DNA of 64,000 nucleotides from Haliotis asinina (Eukaryota > Mollusca > Gastropoda > Lepetellida > Haliotidae). The stretch's first letter is position 1, and each line of letters starts with the position of its first letter. Under the pieces are notes generated by a model. The model was not told the origin of the DNA and made no database searches. It saw only the letters and a program-made list of their open reading frames with translations. This document shows, piece by piece, positions 34,319-44,847 of this stretch. The position numbers were made by a program, and so were the translations under genes. The DNA lies in contig NC_090283.1 of assembly GCF_037392515.1 (NCBI RefSeq), positions 21,053,501 to 21,117,500 of the forward strand, in the 5' to 3' direction.

Positions 34319-34695
34319 TGTAGACTAGTTCAGGCCAAGCTGAACAAGCTGTAAAAATACCATTGTTGTGTTGCTGATGTTATATTTAATTGTTAGACAT
34401 ATCTAATGTGTACACCTATTATGGTTTGAGATATCTCTCTACATGTGTAATTTCTCACTCTGCTACAAATACAGACTCAAAGGACTTAGCAGCGTTTTAA
34501 TGTGATGGCCGGGGAGTCAGCTCTGCCTGGTTAACCCCCTAAGCAGCGATGAAAGATATTTATTGGGTTCATGAAGAGCAGTCCCCATTGCCATTACTAA
34601 AACCATTGGTTATATGAAAAGACCACTGGTGTCTTTATGTAACTATTTCTGCACTTGCGTTGACTAAACAACAATTACACATACTCTATTCGAGT

Positions 34696-34750
34696 CTGAC
34701 CACCCGATCCCGCTTGTCGCCTTTTACGACAAGCGTGAGTTAGTGAAGAA
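34696..34750 (+). mobile_element. Family B fragment
   Basis: GTCTGACCACCCGATCCCGC and TTTTACGACAAGCGTGAGTT only. Confidence 0.75.
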
Positions 34751-34842
34751 TCAGTTCAAACCTGCATCTTCGCAAATGGTAAATAGGCAGAACAGACATG
34801 TGCTTCAAGTGACATCTTTAATTAGCCAGGGATTTACACACA

Positions 34843-34849
34843 TGCGCGC

Positions 34850-34882
<33 letters not shown>

Positions 34883-34886
34883 CACG
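34843..34886. repeat. (ACGC)n microsatellite
   Basis: GCGCGCGCACGCACGCACGC and onward. Alternating purine-pyrimidine DNA, so capable of left-handed Z form. Confidence 0.95.
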
Positions 34887-35449
34887 CTCTCTTTAGTATG
34901 GTGGGCGTATTCAAATCATCCTCAGACCTACAGAAATAGAAGGGTACATTCTTCCTGTTACTATCAGTCGATCAGTTGATGAGCAGGAAAAGTGTAGTGA
35001 TGTTTTGCTTCTGAGTGAGCAAAATTATCATTTGCGAGGCGAATTGTACCTTTATATGGCTGGCTGTCCATATGTTTGTTTCGGGGTAGTGTGTACTGGC
35101 ACACAAAGTTACCTAAACACCAAACACGCAAAACAGAATGTTGATATTGATATTTGGAATCGTCTGTGAATTGTTCAGAACAAATCAAGGTGACCTGATG
35201 CTGAGTATTTGTGTACCAAACGAAAACAGCTTTACAACTATTAACCCACTTCATTGCCTGGGATAGCCAGGAGCGTGGGTTTCATCATTAAAACGCCCGA
35301 ACTTCCACACGATCATTGCTAAAAAGGTTGGGCAAGCTATCAATACTGCAGCTTTGCATCTTGTGGAGCTTATACGAACAAACTGGTTTGCCACGGGCCT
35401 GTTCGCGATGTGCCCTTATTCATAATTTTGTATGATGGTGTTTCCTTTA

Positions 35450-35578
35450 CGTAGCATTTAACAATATTCCAACATTCACCACGGTGGGGGGCACCAGCAC
35501 ACACTGCACCCATGTGGGGAATCGAACCTTGGTCTTCACCTTTAACCCTTTAACCACAAGGATACCCTATCGGCCCAA
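35450..35578 (-). mobile_element. Family A SINE, reverse orientation
   Basis: CAATATTCCAACATTCACCA, TGCACCCATGTGGGGAATCG (reverse of box B) and TTTAACCACAAGGATACCC (reverse of box A). Confidence 0.8.
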
Positions 35579-35582
35579 ATTA

Positions 35583-36095
35583 TACTCTTAAAAAAAGTAA
35601 GGGAATCTGAACTTTCAATTTGGATAGGAAGTGTAAACGTTTCCAAACGTTTCAAGGACAGACATCTTATGAATGCACCACCATTGCCCTCTATTACCAC
35701 CCCTAAACACAATGCATGATATGCACGTGCACAACACAGTAGCCCCATACACGTGCATGGGGTCCCATTCTTGATTTTGACGTTTTTCAAGAAGGTCGAG
35801 AAATCACTCAGGACATTAATTTTGACACTCATCTTGCATCACACATTTGTTAGTGTTGGTTTCTAGTCGTTTGTTTTAAAATGAAAATCTATACACGCAA
35901 ATTGCATGCCATACACCAATCATCTTTCAAACGCGACTACATTCCAAATAACTATGGTTGTTATGAAGAGCAAATAGTGATGCACTCTCAAAACAGTCAA
36001 TAACATCATATCAACATTGTCTGACTCCGATAAATCTCCTAAATATTTTTAATCGTAAATAGAAAAATGAAGCTCCCCTACTTTTTTAAAGAGTA
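35583..36095. mobile_element. 513-bp TIR element, probably mariner-type MITE
   Basis: Left end TACTCTTAAAAAAAGTAAGG; reverse complement of the right end TACTCTTTAAAAAAGTAGGG. TA lies on each side (35581-35582 and 36096-36097). Internal landmarks are CACAATGCATGATATGCACG and ATACACGTGCATGGGGTCCC. No transposase frame. A relative lies in an ACADVL intron at about 54570-54950. Confidence 0.8.
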
Positions 36096-36640
36096 TATAT
36101 ACAAACTACATATTTATTCATATTGCTGTAATGTTACAGAAATGACTGTCATGGCCCAAGTATGGAAATGTGGTCAGAAAGAATAGAACGTTACAAAACT
36201 ACAGAGTGGTATGTAGATATCTGCTGTGTTTCAAAAATCTAAATTTAATACATTAAATGACCACAGACGAAGAAAAATGTCCGGATACCGCAATACGTTT
36301 TGTAGAATAACTTCCTTTTGGTCTACTTCTTTTGTTGACACACCATGCAAGGGAGTATGTCAGACGTACTTTTGTTGTAGTTCCTTGCAACACACGCCAT
36401 GTTATTGTCCAAGGCGGTTTCCTCAACATATCACCCGTGTTCACATGTCGTTTGTTCCTGGTTACATATACCGTGTTGTGTCAGGTGTTTATTGAAAACG
36501 AAAACCAATGCGGGAGTGAGAAGGACGAAGATAGTGTTGTGTCAGGACTTGGTCAAAGATTTCACAGCGTCTGAAACAAAGGACAAAGCGTTATATTAAA
36601 TACATCATTGACCTTGGAGCTTATGTTGAACTATGACAGT
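36096..36640. other. Intergenic, no feature seen
   Basis: Open frames here are short and overlap on both strands without recognisable protein. Treated as non-coding. Confidence 0.5.
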
Positions 36641-37260
36641 GCAATGACATCAATGAGTGTAGACGAGGATGACGATTTATCATATTGCATGACAATCAGA
36701 GGATTTATGTTGCAACATGACAGTCAGAGGGCTTATCATATTGCATGACAGTCAGAGGGCTTATGTTGCAAGATGACAGTCAGCAGGTTTATGGTGTTAC
36801 ATGACAGTCATGGGGTTTAAGGTGTAGAATGACAGTCGGGGGGTTTAAGGTGTAAAATGACAGAAGGTTTATGGTGTAACATGACAGTCGGGGGGTTTAT
36901 GGTGTTACATGACAGTCAGAGGGTTTATGATGTAACAATACAGCCAGAGGGTTTATGGTGTAACATGACAATCAGAGGGTTTATGGTGTTACATGACAGT
37001 CAGAGGGTTTATGTTGTAACATGACAGTCAGAGGGTTTATTGTGTTACATGACAGTCAGAGGGTTTATTGTGTTACATGACAGTCAGGGAGTGTATGGTG
37101 TAACATGACAGTCAGGGGGTTTATTGTGTTACATGACAGTCAGAGGGTTTATGTTGTAACATGGCAGTCAGAGGGTTTACGGTGTTGCATGACACACGGA
37201 GGGCTTATGGTGTTACATGTCAGTCAGAGATAATCATATTGTATGACAGTCAGCGCATTC
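36640..37260. repeat. 28-bp minisatellite, about 20 diverged copies
   Basis: Words such as ACATGACAGTCAGAGGGTTT followed by ATGGTGTA recur about every 28 bp, with many substitutions and some 25-31 bp spacings. It lies just downstream of the Thr-rich gene's stop codon (minus strand). Confidence 0.9.
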
Positions 37261-37343
37261 ACCACATTGCATAACAGGGGGATTCCCAGTTTATACAAAC
37301 GAACCTGCATGATGGGCACTTGCTGACAGACCACAATATGGAG

Positions 37344-38932
37344 TTAAGAAAAATGGCAGCATACTTCATCCGGGTATTCACACATCATAGCGTCATCGAC
37401 CCATCCCGTTTCTGCTTCGCAGTCCTCTTTGGTGTGGAACAAGCAGGTGAACGCCTCCCCTTCACACGCTGTTGGGTAATAACATAATAATACATTCTCT
37501 ACCAAAACAGAAACGTTAGACGCAAATTCTGATGACCTAATTCGATGTAAACGTTTGGTGGAATAAGAAGTATAGTGATGATATGTACACCGACCCACCA
37601 GTTCATATTTCACCAAAGAACACAAGGTCTGATGACGTCATGCACAATTCTGCTACGTCACATGTACAAACACATGTTTATGTCAGTGTCCTCGCTTTAA
37701 AGCAAATATACCAACATCAAACAGGCTCTAGAACGGATTACAACGTTCGAGGGTGGAGCTACCCATATTAGATCGAGCCACGACATCTCAGTGGCCTAGT
37801 GTGCATACGCACAAGCACACGCACACGCACACGTACACGCACACTCGTCATGCCATTGCACACAGACCGCAGAGAGAGAGAGAGAGAGAGTTGGGGGAGA
37901 GAGAGGGAGAGGGGAGAGAGAGAGTTGGGAGAGAGAGAGTTGGGAGAGAGTTGGAGAGAGAGAGTTGGGAGAGAGAGAGAGTTTGGAGAGAGAGAGTTGG
38001 GAGAGAGAGAGAGAGAGTTGGGAGAGAGAGAGAGAGTTGGGGGAGAGAGAGTTGGGAGAGAGGGACAGAGATTACCACTATTTGTAGTTGTAGGCGTAGT
38101 TTTTGTAGTAGTGACTCTTGTTGTCGTGGGCCTAGTGGTTGTAGTTGTAGGAGTCGTTGTGGTCGGCGTGGTAGTTGTAGTAGTAGTGGTAGTAGTTGTT
38201 GTGGTGGTCGTAGTCGTTGTAGGAGGTGTAGTCGTAGTTGTAGTAGTTGTGGTCGTAGTCGTTGTACTTGGCTCAGTAGTAGTAGTGGTCGTTGTAGTTG
38301 GTGTAGTTGTAGTAGTTGTAGTTGTGGTCGTAGTCGTTGTAGGAGGTGTAGTAGTAGTTGTGGTCGTAGTCGTTGTAGTTGGCTCAGTAGTAGTAGTGGT
38401 CGTTGTAGTTGGTGTAGTTGTGGTAGTAGTTGTAGTTGTTGTAGTTGGCTCAGTAGTAGTAGTGGTCGTTGTAGGAGGTGTAGTTGTGGTAGTAGTTGTA
38501 GTTGTTGTAGTTGGCTCAGTAGTAGTAGTGGTCGTTGTAGTTGGTGTAGTTGTGGTAGTAGTTGTAGTTGTTGTAGTTGGCTCAGTAGTAGTAGTGGTAG
38601 TTGTAGTTTGTGCAGTTGTAGTCGTGGTTGTTGTAGTTGGTCCTGAATATTACAAACATATGAGATATTCAGTTATCTCTCACAAAGTTGATTGAATACA
38701 AGCGACTTCAGAATCAGGAGAGAGAGAGAGAGAGATAGAGAGAGAGAGAGATTACCTTTTTTTGTTGTAGTTGTAGGCGTAGCTTTTGTAGTAGTGACCC
38801 TTGTTGTCGTGGGCCTAGCGGTTGTAGTAATCGTTGTGGTCGGCGTGGTAGGCGTAGTAGTAGTAGTTGTAGTTGTGGTCGTAGTTGGCTCAGTAGTAGT
38901 TGTAGTTGTAGTCGTGGTTGTTGTAGTTGGTC
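37344..38932 (-). CDS. Thr-rich mucin-like protein with C-terminal six-Cys module (3' part)
   Basis: Three consecutive minus-strand exons with AG/GT borders and one shared phase (1). Exon a 38756-38932 begins GPTTTTTT and ends TTKK; exon b 38076-38642 is almost pure Thr with Pro and Glu-Pro breaks; exon c 37344-37468 ends the protein. Exon b has an in-frame 66-bp repeat, visible from the reversed Glu-Pro codons at 38382, 38448, 38514 and 38580. Dense Thr runs are typical O-glycosylation platforms, so a secreted mucin or matrix role is likely. Exon c reads ACEGEAFTCLF, then WVDDAMMCEYPDEVCC, with six cysteines spaced C-6-C-7-C-12-C-6-CC, which I do not recognise as a named domain. The signal-peptide exon was not found. 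Caution: low-complexity DNA can mimic such exons; the phase match and non-repetitive exon c argue for a real gene. Confidence 0.62.
37806..38062. repeat. (CACACG)n and (GA)n microsatellites in the Thr-rich gene intron
   Basis: ACGCACACGCACACGTACAC at 37806-37850, then AGAGAGAGAGAGAGTTGGGG-type units at 37870-38062. On the gene strand the second is a CT tract directly after the exon b donor GTAATC. Confidence 0.95.
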
Positions 38933-39005
38933 CTGAATATTCCAAACACATGAAATATTCAGTTATCTCTCACAAAGTTAACTGAATACACGCGACGTCA
39001 TTATC
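38643..39005. repeat. Tandem duplication unit including exon and intron flank
   Basis: The intron flank TCCTGAATATTACAAACATA with TTCAGTTATCTCTCACAAAG at 38641-38703 recurs at 38931-39005. The left exon borders (donor GTAATCTCT followed by a CT tract) are also shared by both Thr-rich exons. Confidence 0.85.
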
Positions 39006-39039
39006 AGCTATTGCAATTAAAGCATCGTTTGTCTTAATC

Positions 39040-39592
39040 ATTATCCGACTTCCCTTTATCATCTCAAACAAACATTACACGAATTTGATGTCTCAGATTC
39101 GGACCATTACCCGACCCTATATTCCCTTTCTTTCACCGTCACTCGAATTTGCTTTCACCCACTTTTTCACAATTACCCGACTCTGCTTTTCCTTTCTTTC
39201 ACCATTACTCGACCTTCTTCTCGCATACTTTTTACAAGTTTTTACTTTTTACCCGATTTTGTTTGCCATATTTTTTACCACTACTCGATTATGCTTTCCC
39301 TTGCTTTTACCACTCGACTTTGTTTTCCCATTTTATAATTACTTTTCACATGCTCTTACCATTACATTTTCACCATTACACATTTCACTGTGGCAGACAT
39401 GGACACACGGGCAGTCTTGATAATTATTGCACGTGAGGAATTTTGAAAGTATATGACAATCATTATTAAACGTTCTGGGTTCTGGGACCCGGGCACATTG
39501 TTTGAGGAGGGAACGTTAAACCATAAGAGTATGAAATCGCCCGTAAAAGGTTCATATGACCATATAGATTCAGATGCTTTCACTTCACTTAC
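39040..39592. other. Intron or intergenic, diverged pyrimidine repeats
   Basis: 39100-39380 is an irregular series of CATTACTCGACTTTGCTTTC-like words, a very diverged short tandem repeat. No exon is recognised until 39593. Confidence 0.5.
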
Positions 39593-39687
39593 GGGCTGTC
39601 GTTGTAGTCAAGCAGTAAAGCTTGCGAAGTTGACATAGCCAGTAGCCGTTGCTGATGTTACCCCTTGAAGACGTTATCCTAAATGAG
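39593..39687 (-). CDS. Candidate upstream exon of the Thr-rich gene
   Basis: On the minus strand CATTTTCATTTCTAG is a good acceptor (exon starts at 39687) and GCCC/GTAAGT a strong donor (exon ends at 39593). One frame is open throughout, ends LYCLTTTTA and has phase 1, as needed to join the Thr-rich exon at 38932. It encodes NISNGYWLCQLRKLYC before the Thr run. The fit in phase and composition is suggestive only. Confidence 0.35.
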
Positions 39688-39974
39688 CTAGAAATGAAAA
39701 TGTAAATACACAAATATAATTAAAATTATATTATAAGTTCAAAATTCGTTCATAATTCAGGATAAATGTTTTTTTCGGGATTTGCTCCATTGACAAAAGA
39801 AGTTGAACTGGAACTCTTGGTTGAAGTTATCTCTAATACGATATCAAAGAAATGCGTGTACCTAATCGTCCATGAGTGATTTCAGGAATTATTTTTTTCT
39901 TATTTTGCTGCTCAACAGAACCAGACACAGGTGATGGCGGTGCCCCTTAAGTACCCTAAATGCTCGTTTGTATG

Positions 39975-40209
39975 TTGTTTAACGTAACAATTAGCCAAAC
40001 TGCAGCTATATGGCGGCGGTCTGTAAATAATCGAAGCTGGGCCAGACAATCCAGTGGTCAACAGCATGAGTATCAATCTGCGCAACTGGGAATCGATAGC
40101 GGGTGTCAACCAAACCATCCAGACTGACCACTCGACCCCGTTAGTCACCGCTTAGAACAAGCATGGGTTACTGTGTACCAGTATTCGAACCTGGTTCTTC
40201 ACGGATCTG
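39975..40209 (+). mobile_element. Family B repeat
   Basis: GTTTAACGTAACAATTAGCC, CTATATGGCGGCGGTCTGTA and CAATCCAGTGGTCAACAGCA, to TTCTTCACGGATCTG. Confidence 0.88.
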
Positions 40210-40489
40210 TGTTGTGGAGACAGGAAAGGGTTCTTCTGCTTAAAAGCAAAGAAAGGTTTGGGACAAAATAGCCTTAAACCCATATGCACGGTAGTGAAAC
40301 AGCAATACTAACACCATGCTCAAATAGAATTCGAGGTTATAACTCACGAACACCGAATCCTGGTAAGTAAACGAAACATAACTCAACAAACCCCGACACC
40401 TGAGATCACACCTGATATATACATCAAGGACCATATTGATGAAACACATGAGATAAACGAGATTCCTGAAATTGGGTTTTATCATAAGA

Positions 40490-40900
40490 GGGGCAATGGG
40501 GTAGCCCAGATGTAGAAGTGTTTTCTCTTCACATCACAACCTAGGTTCGATTCCCTGCCTGGGTATACTGGATGAAACCATATCTGTATTCGATTTCTCA
40601 AAACAAACTTAAGTCTGAGTTTTTGCACAAATTTGAGAAAACGCAGGAACATGCATTTTCTAGAATGAACAGAAATCAGTATCGAACTCAAACTTAGTAG
40701 ACAGTCTGAGTTTTGTGGACGGATTTCTTTAAAAAAATGCAGCTGAGTTAAAATTCAGCTGTTTCAAATTGTCAAACTCAGTTTGGTATTTGCGTGATAA
40801 CTTAGGTTTGTCTCCAGAAACTGGGGCCTGGTCTTGCCCTCGTTACAATGCTGAAACATTGCTGAAAGCGACACAAAACTATACTCATCCATTCACAGTA
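40490..40900 (+). mobile_element. Family A SINE split by a TIR element of about 250 bp
   Basis: Head 40490-40582 (GGGGTAGCCCAGATGTAGAA, box B AGGTTCGATTCCC, GGGTATACTGGATGAAACC) and tail 40838-40900 (TGCTGAAACATTGCTGAAAG, ACACAAAACTATACTC). The middle begins TTTCTCAAAACAAACTTAAG and ends with the reverse of TTTCTGGAGACAAACCTAAG. These imperfect inverted ends suggest a MITE inserted in the SINE. Confidence 0.7.
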
Positions 40901-41356
40901 TCTGAAGAGCAAGGCAAAGGAGAACCAGTTTCATTCCACGAGATCCATTATACGCTATGAATATCTCTGTTACATTTCCAATGAATTACATAAATGTTTA
41001 AATAGAAAGACTACGGAATTCCATGCTCTTGCATGAATAAGTATGGAAACAGCAGTGATTACGATTCATATTTTCAGCATATGTTGTCAAGTATCTAACT
41101 TTGCCCTACATATACGTGCTTGCGATATCGGCTCAGCACAACAGAGGCGTTTTGTCTCTGAGCCGCCCATATATTCTGTTTTTTTCTGTGTTTCTGTCTT
41201 TTTTTAACGTCATACTGCGCCACAATGTTCATTACTGATGGATTTTAGTTACTATGGAAATGCAATATTTTCATTTAGCTTGGACAATAATGTTCCACCG
41301 ATAACTTAACAAAATGCGAACAAATAGATCAAAAATAGAATGCAGCCGAGAGGGTT

Positions 41357-41713
41357 CCACCCTCGATATCTCCAGGGTATTTATTCTGATAAGTCTCAGT
41401 TATACACTGGATGCATCTAAGCCCGATAAATTTGTTACTTCCCGCGACTGGCCTTTTATCCAATCAAAACAGGTAATTTCTCTTTTTAAATTATCCAACC
41501 GATATATATTAAAGTTTCGGACCAGTCAGTTTGTCTGTATGATTGCTCCCAAATATGAGTGGCACTGCGAACAAACCTTCGCAGTGGCTTAGCTGATTGG
41601 CTACTGTGAGAATGTGGAGCCAGCAAAGGGAGGTAATAAAATTCGTGAGCAGTAGATGCATCCATGGTATGGTGGAGATTCATCGGAACTTATACCCTCG
41701 AGATATTGAGGAT
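41357..41713. mobile_element. 357-bp TIR element with 9-bp target duplication
   Basis: Left CCCTCGATATCTCCAGGGTA and right (reversed) CCTCAATATCTCGAGGGTAT align. The inverted match continues through GGATGCATCTA to TTACTTCCC / TTACCTCCC, about 85 bp with gaps. GAGAGGGTT flanks both sides (41348-41356 and 41714-41722). The inside is AT-rich and non-coding. Target length and long TIRs suggest a Mutator-like MITE, unrelated in sequence to the one at 26331. Confidence 0.82.
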
Positions 41714-41837
41714 GAGAGGGTTCGGGTAATCCTGACCGGTAAAGCTCATAATCGGATCCGGGCTTTTGACGCACAGGGTGACTTTTCCCTGGAAGCGCTG
41801 TACAAGAAAAGTTACCAAAACGTTCTGGAGAATGTAT

Positions 41838-42190
41838 AGACTACCCAAATGCTGCAGCCTTCTGCAGTACCCAGAATGTCAGAAGAGTTGTGCTCCCGGT
41901 GGAGAACCCGGGCATTCTCCTGATCTGCGCCAAGAGATCAGCAGGTACCAGACCAAAGGCACCAAGAACAATGGGGAGTCTGACGACAGTGTACCTGGGT
42001 TGCAGGCGCGACATTGTAAAGAGAGGTCCGCATATTAAGCATGGTTTTCCTGAATCTTGCCAATCTCTTAGCTGTCAAATGGGACAATGGTACTAATAAA
42101 TTCAGTGGTTTTATCAAAGAGAACAAGATCAGGTTTGTTAGTTGGGATTCTTCAGAGGCTGTAAGTCTAAAGCTGTCATTTTTCATGATG
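41838..42190 (-). pseudogene. LINE C-terminal fragment
   Basis: The minus strand reads CGPLFTMSRLQPRYTVVRLP, then IVLGAFGLVPADLLAQI and STTLLTFWVLQKAAAFG before a stop near 41838. The (V/L)PIVxGAxG block and the terminal LLGTA-like region are typical of the C-terminus of one group of non-LTR retrotransposons. Same family as the remnant at 23095. The frame upstream of 42030 is broken. Confidence 0.7.
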
Positions 42191-42525
42191 CCCTGGCCAT
42201 ATTCAGGTTCGAACCCTGTTAGGACCTCAGAGTCAAAGCTTCGGGCACGCCGAGGACGATACTGCATATTTCTACAAGATTCTGCATTTGAAATATACCC
42301 ACCAACAGTATTTTCTTTCTCTTCGCTATCACATATATTACACTACACAATTAAGGGTCATATTTACTGTTGTTGGTTTTATGGAATGAAGCGCAATTTG
42401 AATATACCTACCAGATATTGAGTTGCATATCAGCATACTATCCTTTCATCAGAATTAACATATCGGCATGGACAAGCCCCGAACTTAGACCGAAAGTCAC
42501 GTAATGTCACAACGTAATGTTCTTT
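42191..42525. other. Intergenic, no feature seen
   Basis: AT-rich DNA without recognised repeats. Confidence 0.45.
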
Positions 42526-42745
42526 AACGCCGTTATCAACAATATTCGAGCTACATGACAGCAGTCTGTAAATAACTGAGTATAGACCAGACAATCCAGT
42601 GATCAACAGCATGAGCATCGATGTACACAATTTGGAAACGATGGCATGTGGCAACCAACTTAGCGAACCTGACCATCCGATCCCGTTAGCCGCCGACAAT
42701 CATTGGCTCCTGAAGACCAATTCTAACCCTGATCTTTGGTTGTTG
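42526..42745 (+). mobile_element. Family B repeat
   Basis: CTTTAACGCCGTTATCAACA, CAGTCTGTAAATAACTGAGT, CCAGTGATCAACAGCATGAG, to CTAACCCTGATCTT. Confidence 0.85.
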
Positions 42746-42883
42746 ATTTTTCAAATGGACTGTGGGGCACCATATACTCCCGGATACGACATTATGTTAA
42801 AAGTCACACAGGATCACAGAATGAATCAAACTATAAAGCTGATGGTTGAGCATTTACAACAATGATAATATCTGTACATATAC

Positions 42884-43210
42884 TTGTCTACTTACACCAT
42901 GCTGCACCAGTTCGGCTCGCAAAGTCTCAATTTACTTGGAATAACATGTCGGGGCTCAGATACAAACACAGAGAACGTCAACACAAGGAACACTGGACAA
43001 ATCATGGTTAGTTCTGGCCGAGCATATACAGATGGAGGTGGCACAGACAAGATGTCCAGCGCTGTTCCACGGCGTATGGCTGAGATCTGTAGAACAGCTT
43101 CCTCACCACGTGGTACGCAGTATGCGCAATGGTATAAGGTATGCATGTGGTTGGATGATGATAGTATTAATGCATGTATGATTGCTGCATATTGTCGGGT
43201 GATCTGCTGA
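42884..43210 (+). other. Unexplained open region, frames on both strands
   Basis: A 108-codon frame on the plus strand (LLGITCRGSDTNTEN, VPRRMAEICRTASSPRGTQY) and an 84-codon frame on the minus strand overlap. Base composition is even and no repeat family explains it. I recognise neither product. It could be an exon fragment or a relic of an unnamed element. Confidence 0.3.
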
Positions 43211-43313
43211 CGGGGTGAAGTAGGTCGTTCGCCATCACTACTGTAAGCAGAAAACTGTGGTCAGCATAATAAACAAGCAATATATTTCTATGTGTTTGTT
43301 TCTTTTAAAGCCG

Positions 43314-43920
43314 GTCTCCAATATTCCAGCTATATGGCGAAGGTTTGCATGTAATCGATCTGGGCCAGACAATCCTGTGATCAACAGCATGAACATTAAT
43401 CTACGCAATGTGGGTTGGCGGGTTTGTTGTTTAACGCAACGCTCCAATATTCCAGCTGTATGGCACCCGTAAAGATACGGGGTACAATCGGCCTTCAAGG
43501 TCTTGTGACCCGTGAAGATCCGGGGTACAATCGGCCTTCAAGGTCTTGTGACCCGTGAAGGTCCAGGGGTAGAATGGGCCTTCAGCAACCCATGCGTGCC
43601 ATAAAAGGCGACTATGCTTGTCGTAAGAGGCGACTAACGGGATCGGGTGGTCAGGCTCGCTGACTTGGTTGACACATACCATCGGTTCCCAATGGCGCAG
43701 ATCGAGGCTCATGTTGTGGATCACTGGATTGTCTGGTCCAAACTCAGTTATTTACAGACCACCGCCATATAGCTGGAATACTGCTGAGTGCGGCGTAAGA
43801 CTAAACTCAACCACTAACTCACTCACTCACTCTAGCCACATGGCGAAGGTTTGTAAGTAATCGATCTGGGCCAGACAATCCAGTGATCAACAGCATGAAC
43901 ATCGATCTACGCAATTTGGT
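43314..43920. mobile_element. Nested cluster of family B repeats in opposite orientations
   Basis: Forward pieces at 43314-43413, 43427-43467 and 43834-43920 flank a reverse copy at 43467-43832. The pieces at 43314 and 43834 share CATGGCGAAGGTTTG and ATCGATCTGGGCCAGACAAT, and so are duplicates. The reverse copy's outer end, GGGGTACAATCGGCCTTCAA with GGTCTTGTGACCCGTGAAG, is repeated two to three times (43476-43565). Confidence 0.85.
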
Positions 43921-44073
43921 TTGTTGTTTTGAAAATGTTCAGAAGTCATGTGAAAACGGCGTATGAAAATTTCAAGACTTATGTTATTATCTATATTTCA
44001 AAAGGCGATACATTATTCATTTATGAACAGTTTGCTAATGAGTAGTATGTTTATCATTTTAATCGTATATTGT

Positions 44074-44262
44074 CAGTCAGTGCTACCTGAGCCTTGCCTT
44101 CTACTCGTCAGTTACTAATCAGTGCTACCTGAGCTTTGCCTTCTACTTGTCTATTACCAATCAGTGCTACCTGAGCCTTGCCTTCTACTCGTCTATTACC
44201 AATCAGTGCTACCTGAGCCTTGCCTTCTACATGTCTATTACCAATCAGTGCTACGCATGCCT
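44074..44262. repeat. 42-bp tandem repeat, about 4.5 copies
   Basis: Unit TCAGTGCTACCTGAGCCTTG plus CCTTCTACTCGTCTATTACCAA. The last copy has diverged (GCTACGCATGCCTTGACTTC). Confidence 0.95.
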
Positions 44263-44283
44263 TGACTTCTCGTTGTTATTAAA

Positions 44284-44335
44284 AAGTAAGCCTGCTTTCC
44301 GCGGGCATTTTCCAAGGGAAGCGGGCTTACTTTAC
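44284..44335. repeat. Hairpin: inverted repeat around CGCGGGC
   Basis: AGTAAGCCTGCTTTCC at 44285 pairs with GGAAGCGGGCTTACT at 44319, leaving an 18-base loop. It could be the end of an unrecognised element; AAGCCC(A)CGGGTC lies just beyond and AAGCCCGGGTC recurs at 44766. Confidence 0.6.
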
Positions 44336-44847
44336 AATAAAGCCCACGGGTCATTTTATATCCAACTTATAACCCGACCGAAGACATATACTTTAGACTT
44401 TCATGAAATTTCAATATTTGGTATTCACTGATGATATCAAATGGGATAAGACTGGCAGCCGACGCTTTGCCTTGCACGCCCAGTGCACGTGCCTTGCACA
44501 CGCTAACCGTGCCTCGTACGTACGCTGTCCACATTACCCAAGAAACACAAGATTCATACCGAGAAACAATCTCTCTTTTGACAGCTCTCTTTCGAAGCCT
44601 AGTGGATAAAACCGCCAAGCCAATAAGCGAAGGGTTACGGGTTAGAAACCGGGTTCCGGCACCACATATCGAAAATTGTCAATAATGTCACATTTCACTG
44701 TCATATTCAGTGATTGCAAGACGAAGTCGTATCAGTCTTCAAAACAGGATAATGATATTAATATAAAGCCCGGGTCAGAGCGCCCGGGTCAAACAATTCC
44801 TCTTACTTCCAGAAATGAATATTTTCACGATAAAGCGGCGTTGGTCA
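44336..44847. other. Intergenic with GC-rich palindromes
   Basis: Contains CCCGGGTCAGAGCGCCCGGG at 44769-44788, an imperfect palindrome. No gene seen. Confidence 0.5.

Noticed and set aside
37753-38695. Two plus-strand frames of almost 300 codons (Ser/Cys-rich and Val-rich)
   Set aside because: They are the antisense shadows of the Thr-codon repeats; the minus strand has the consistent splice sites and phase.
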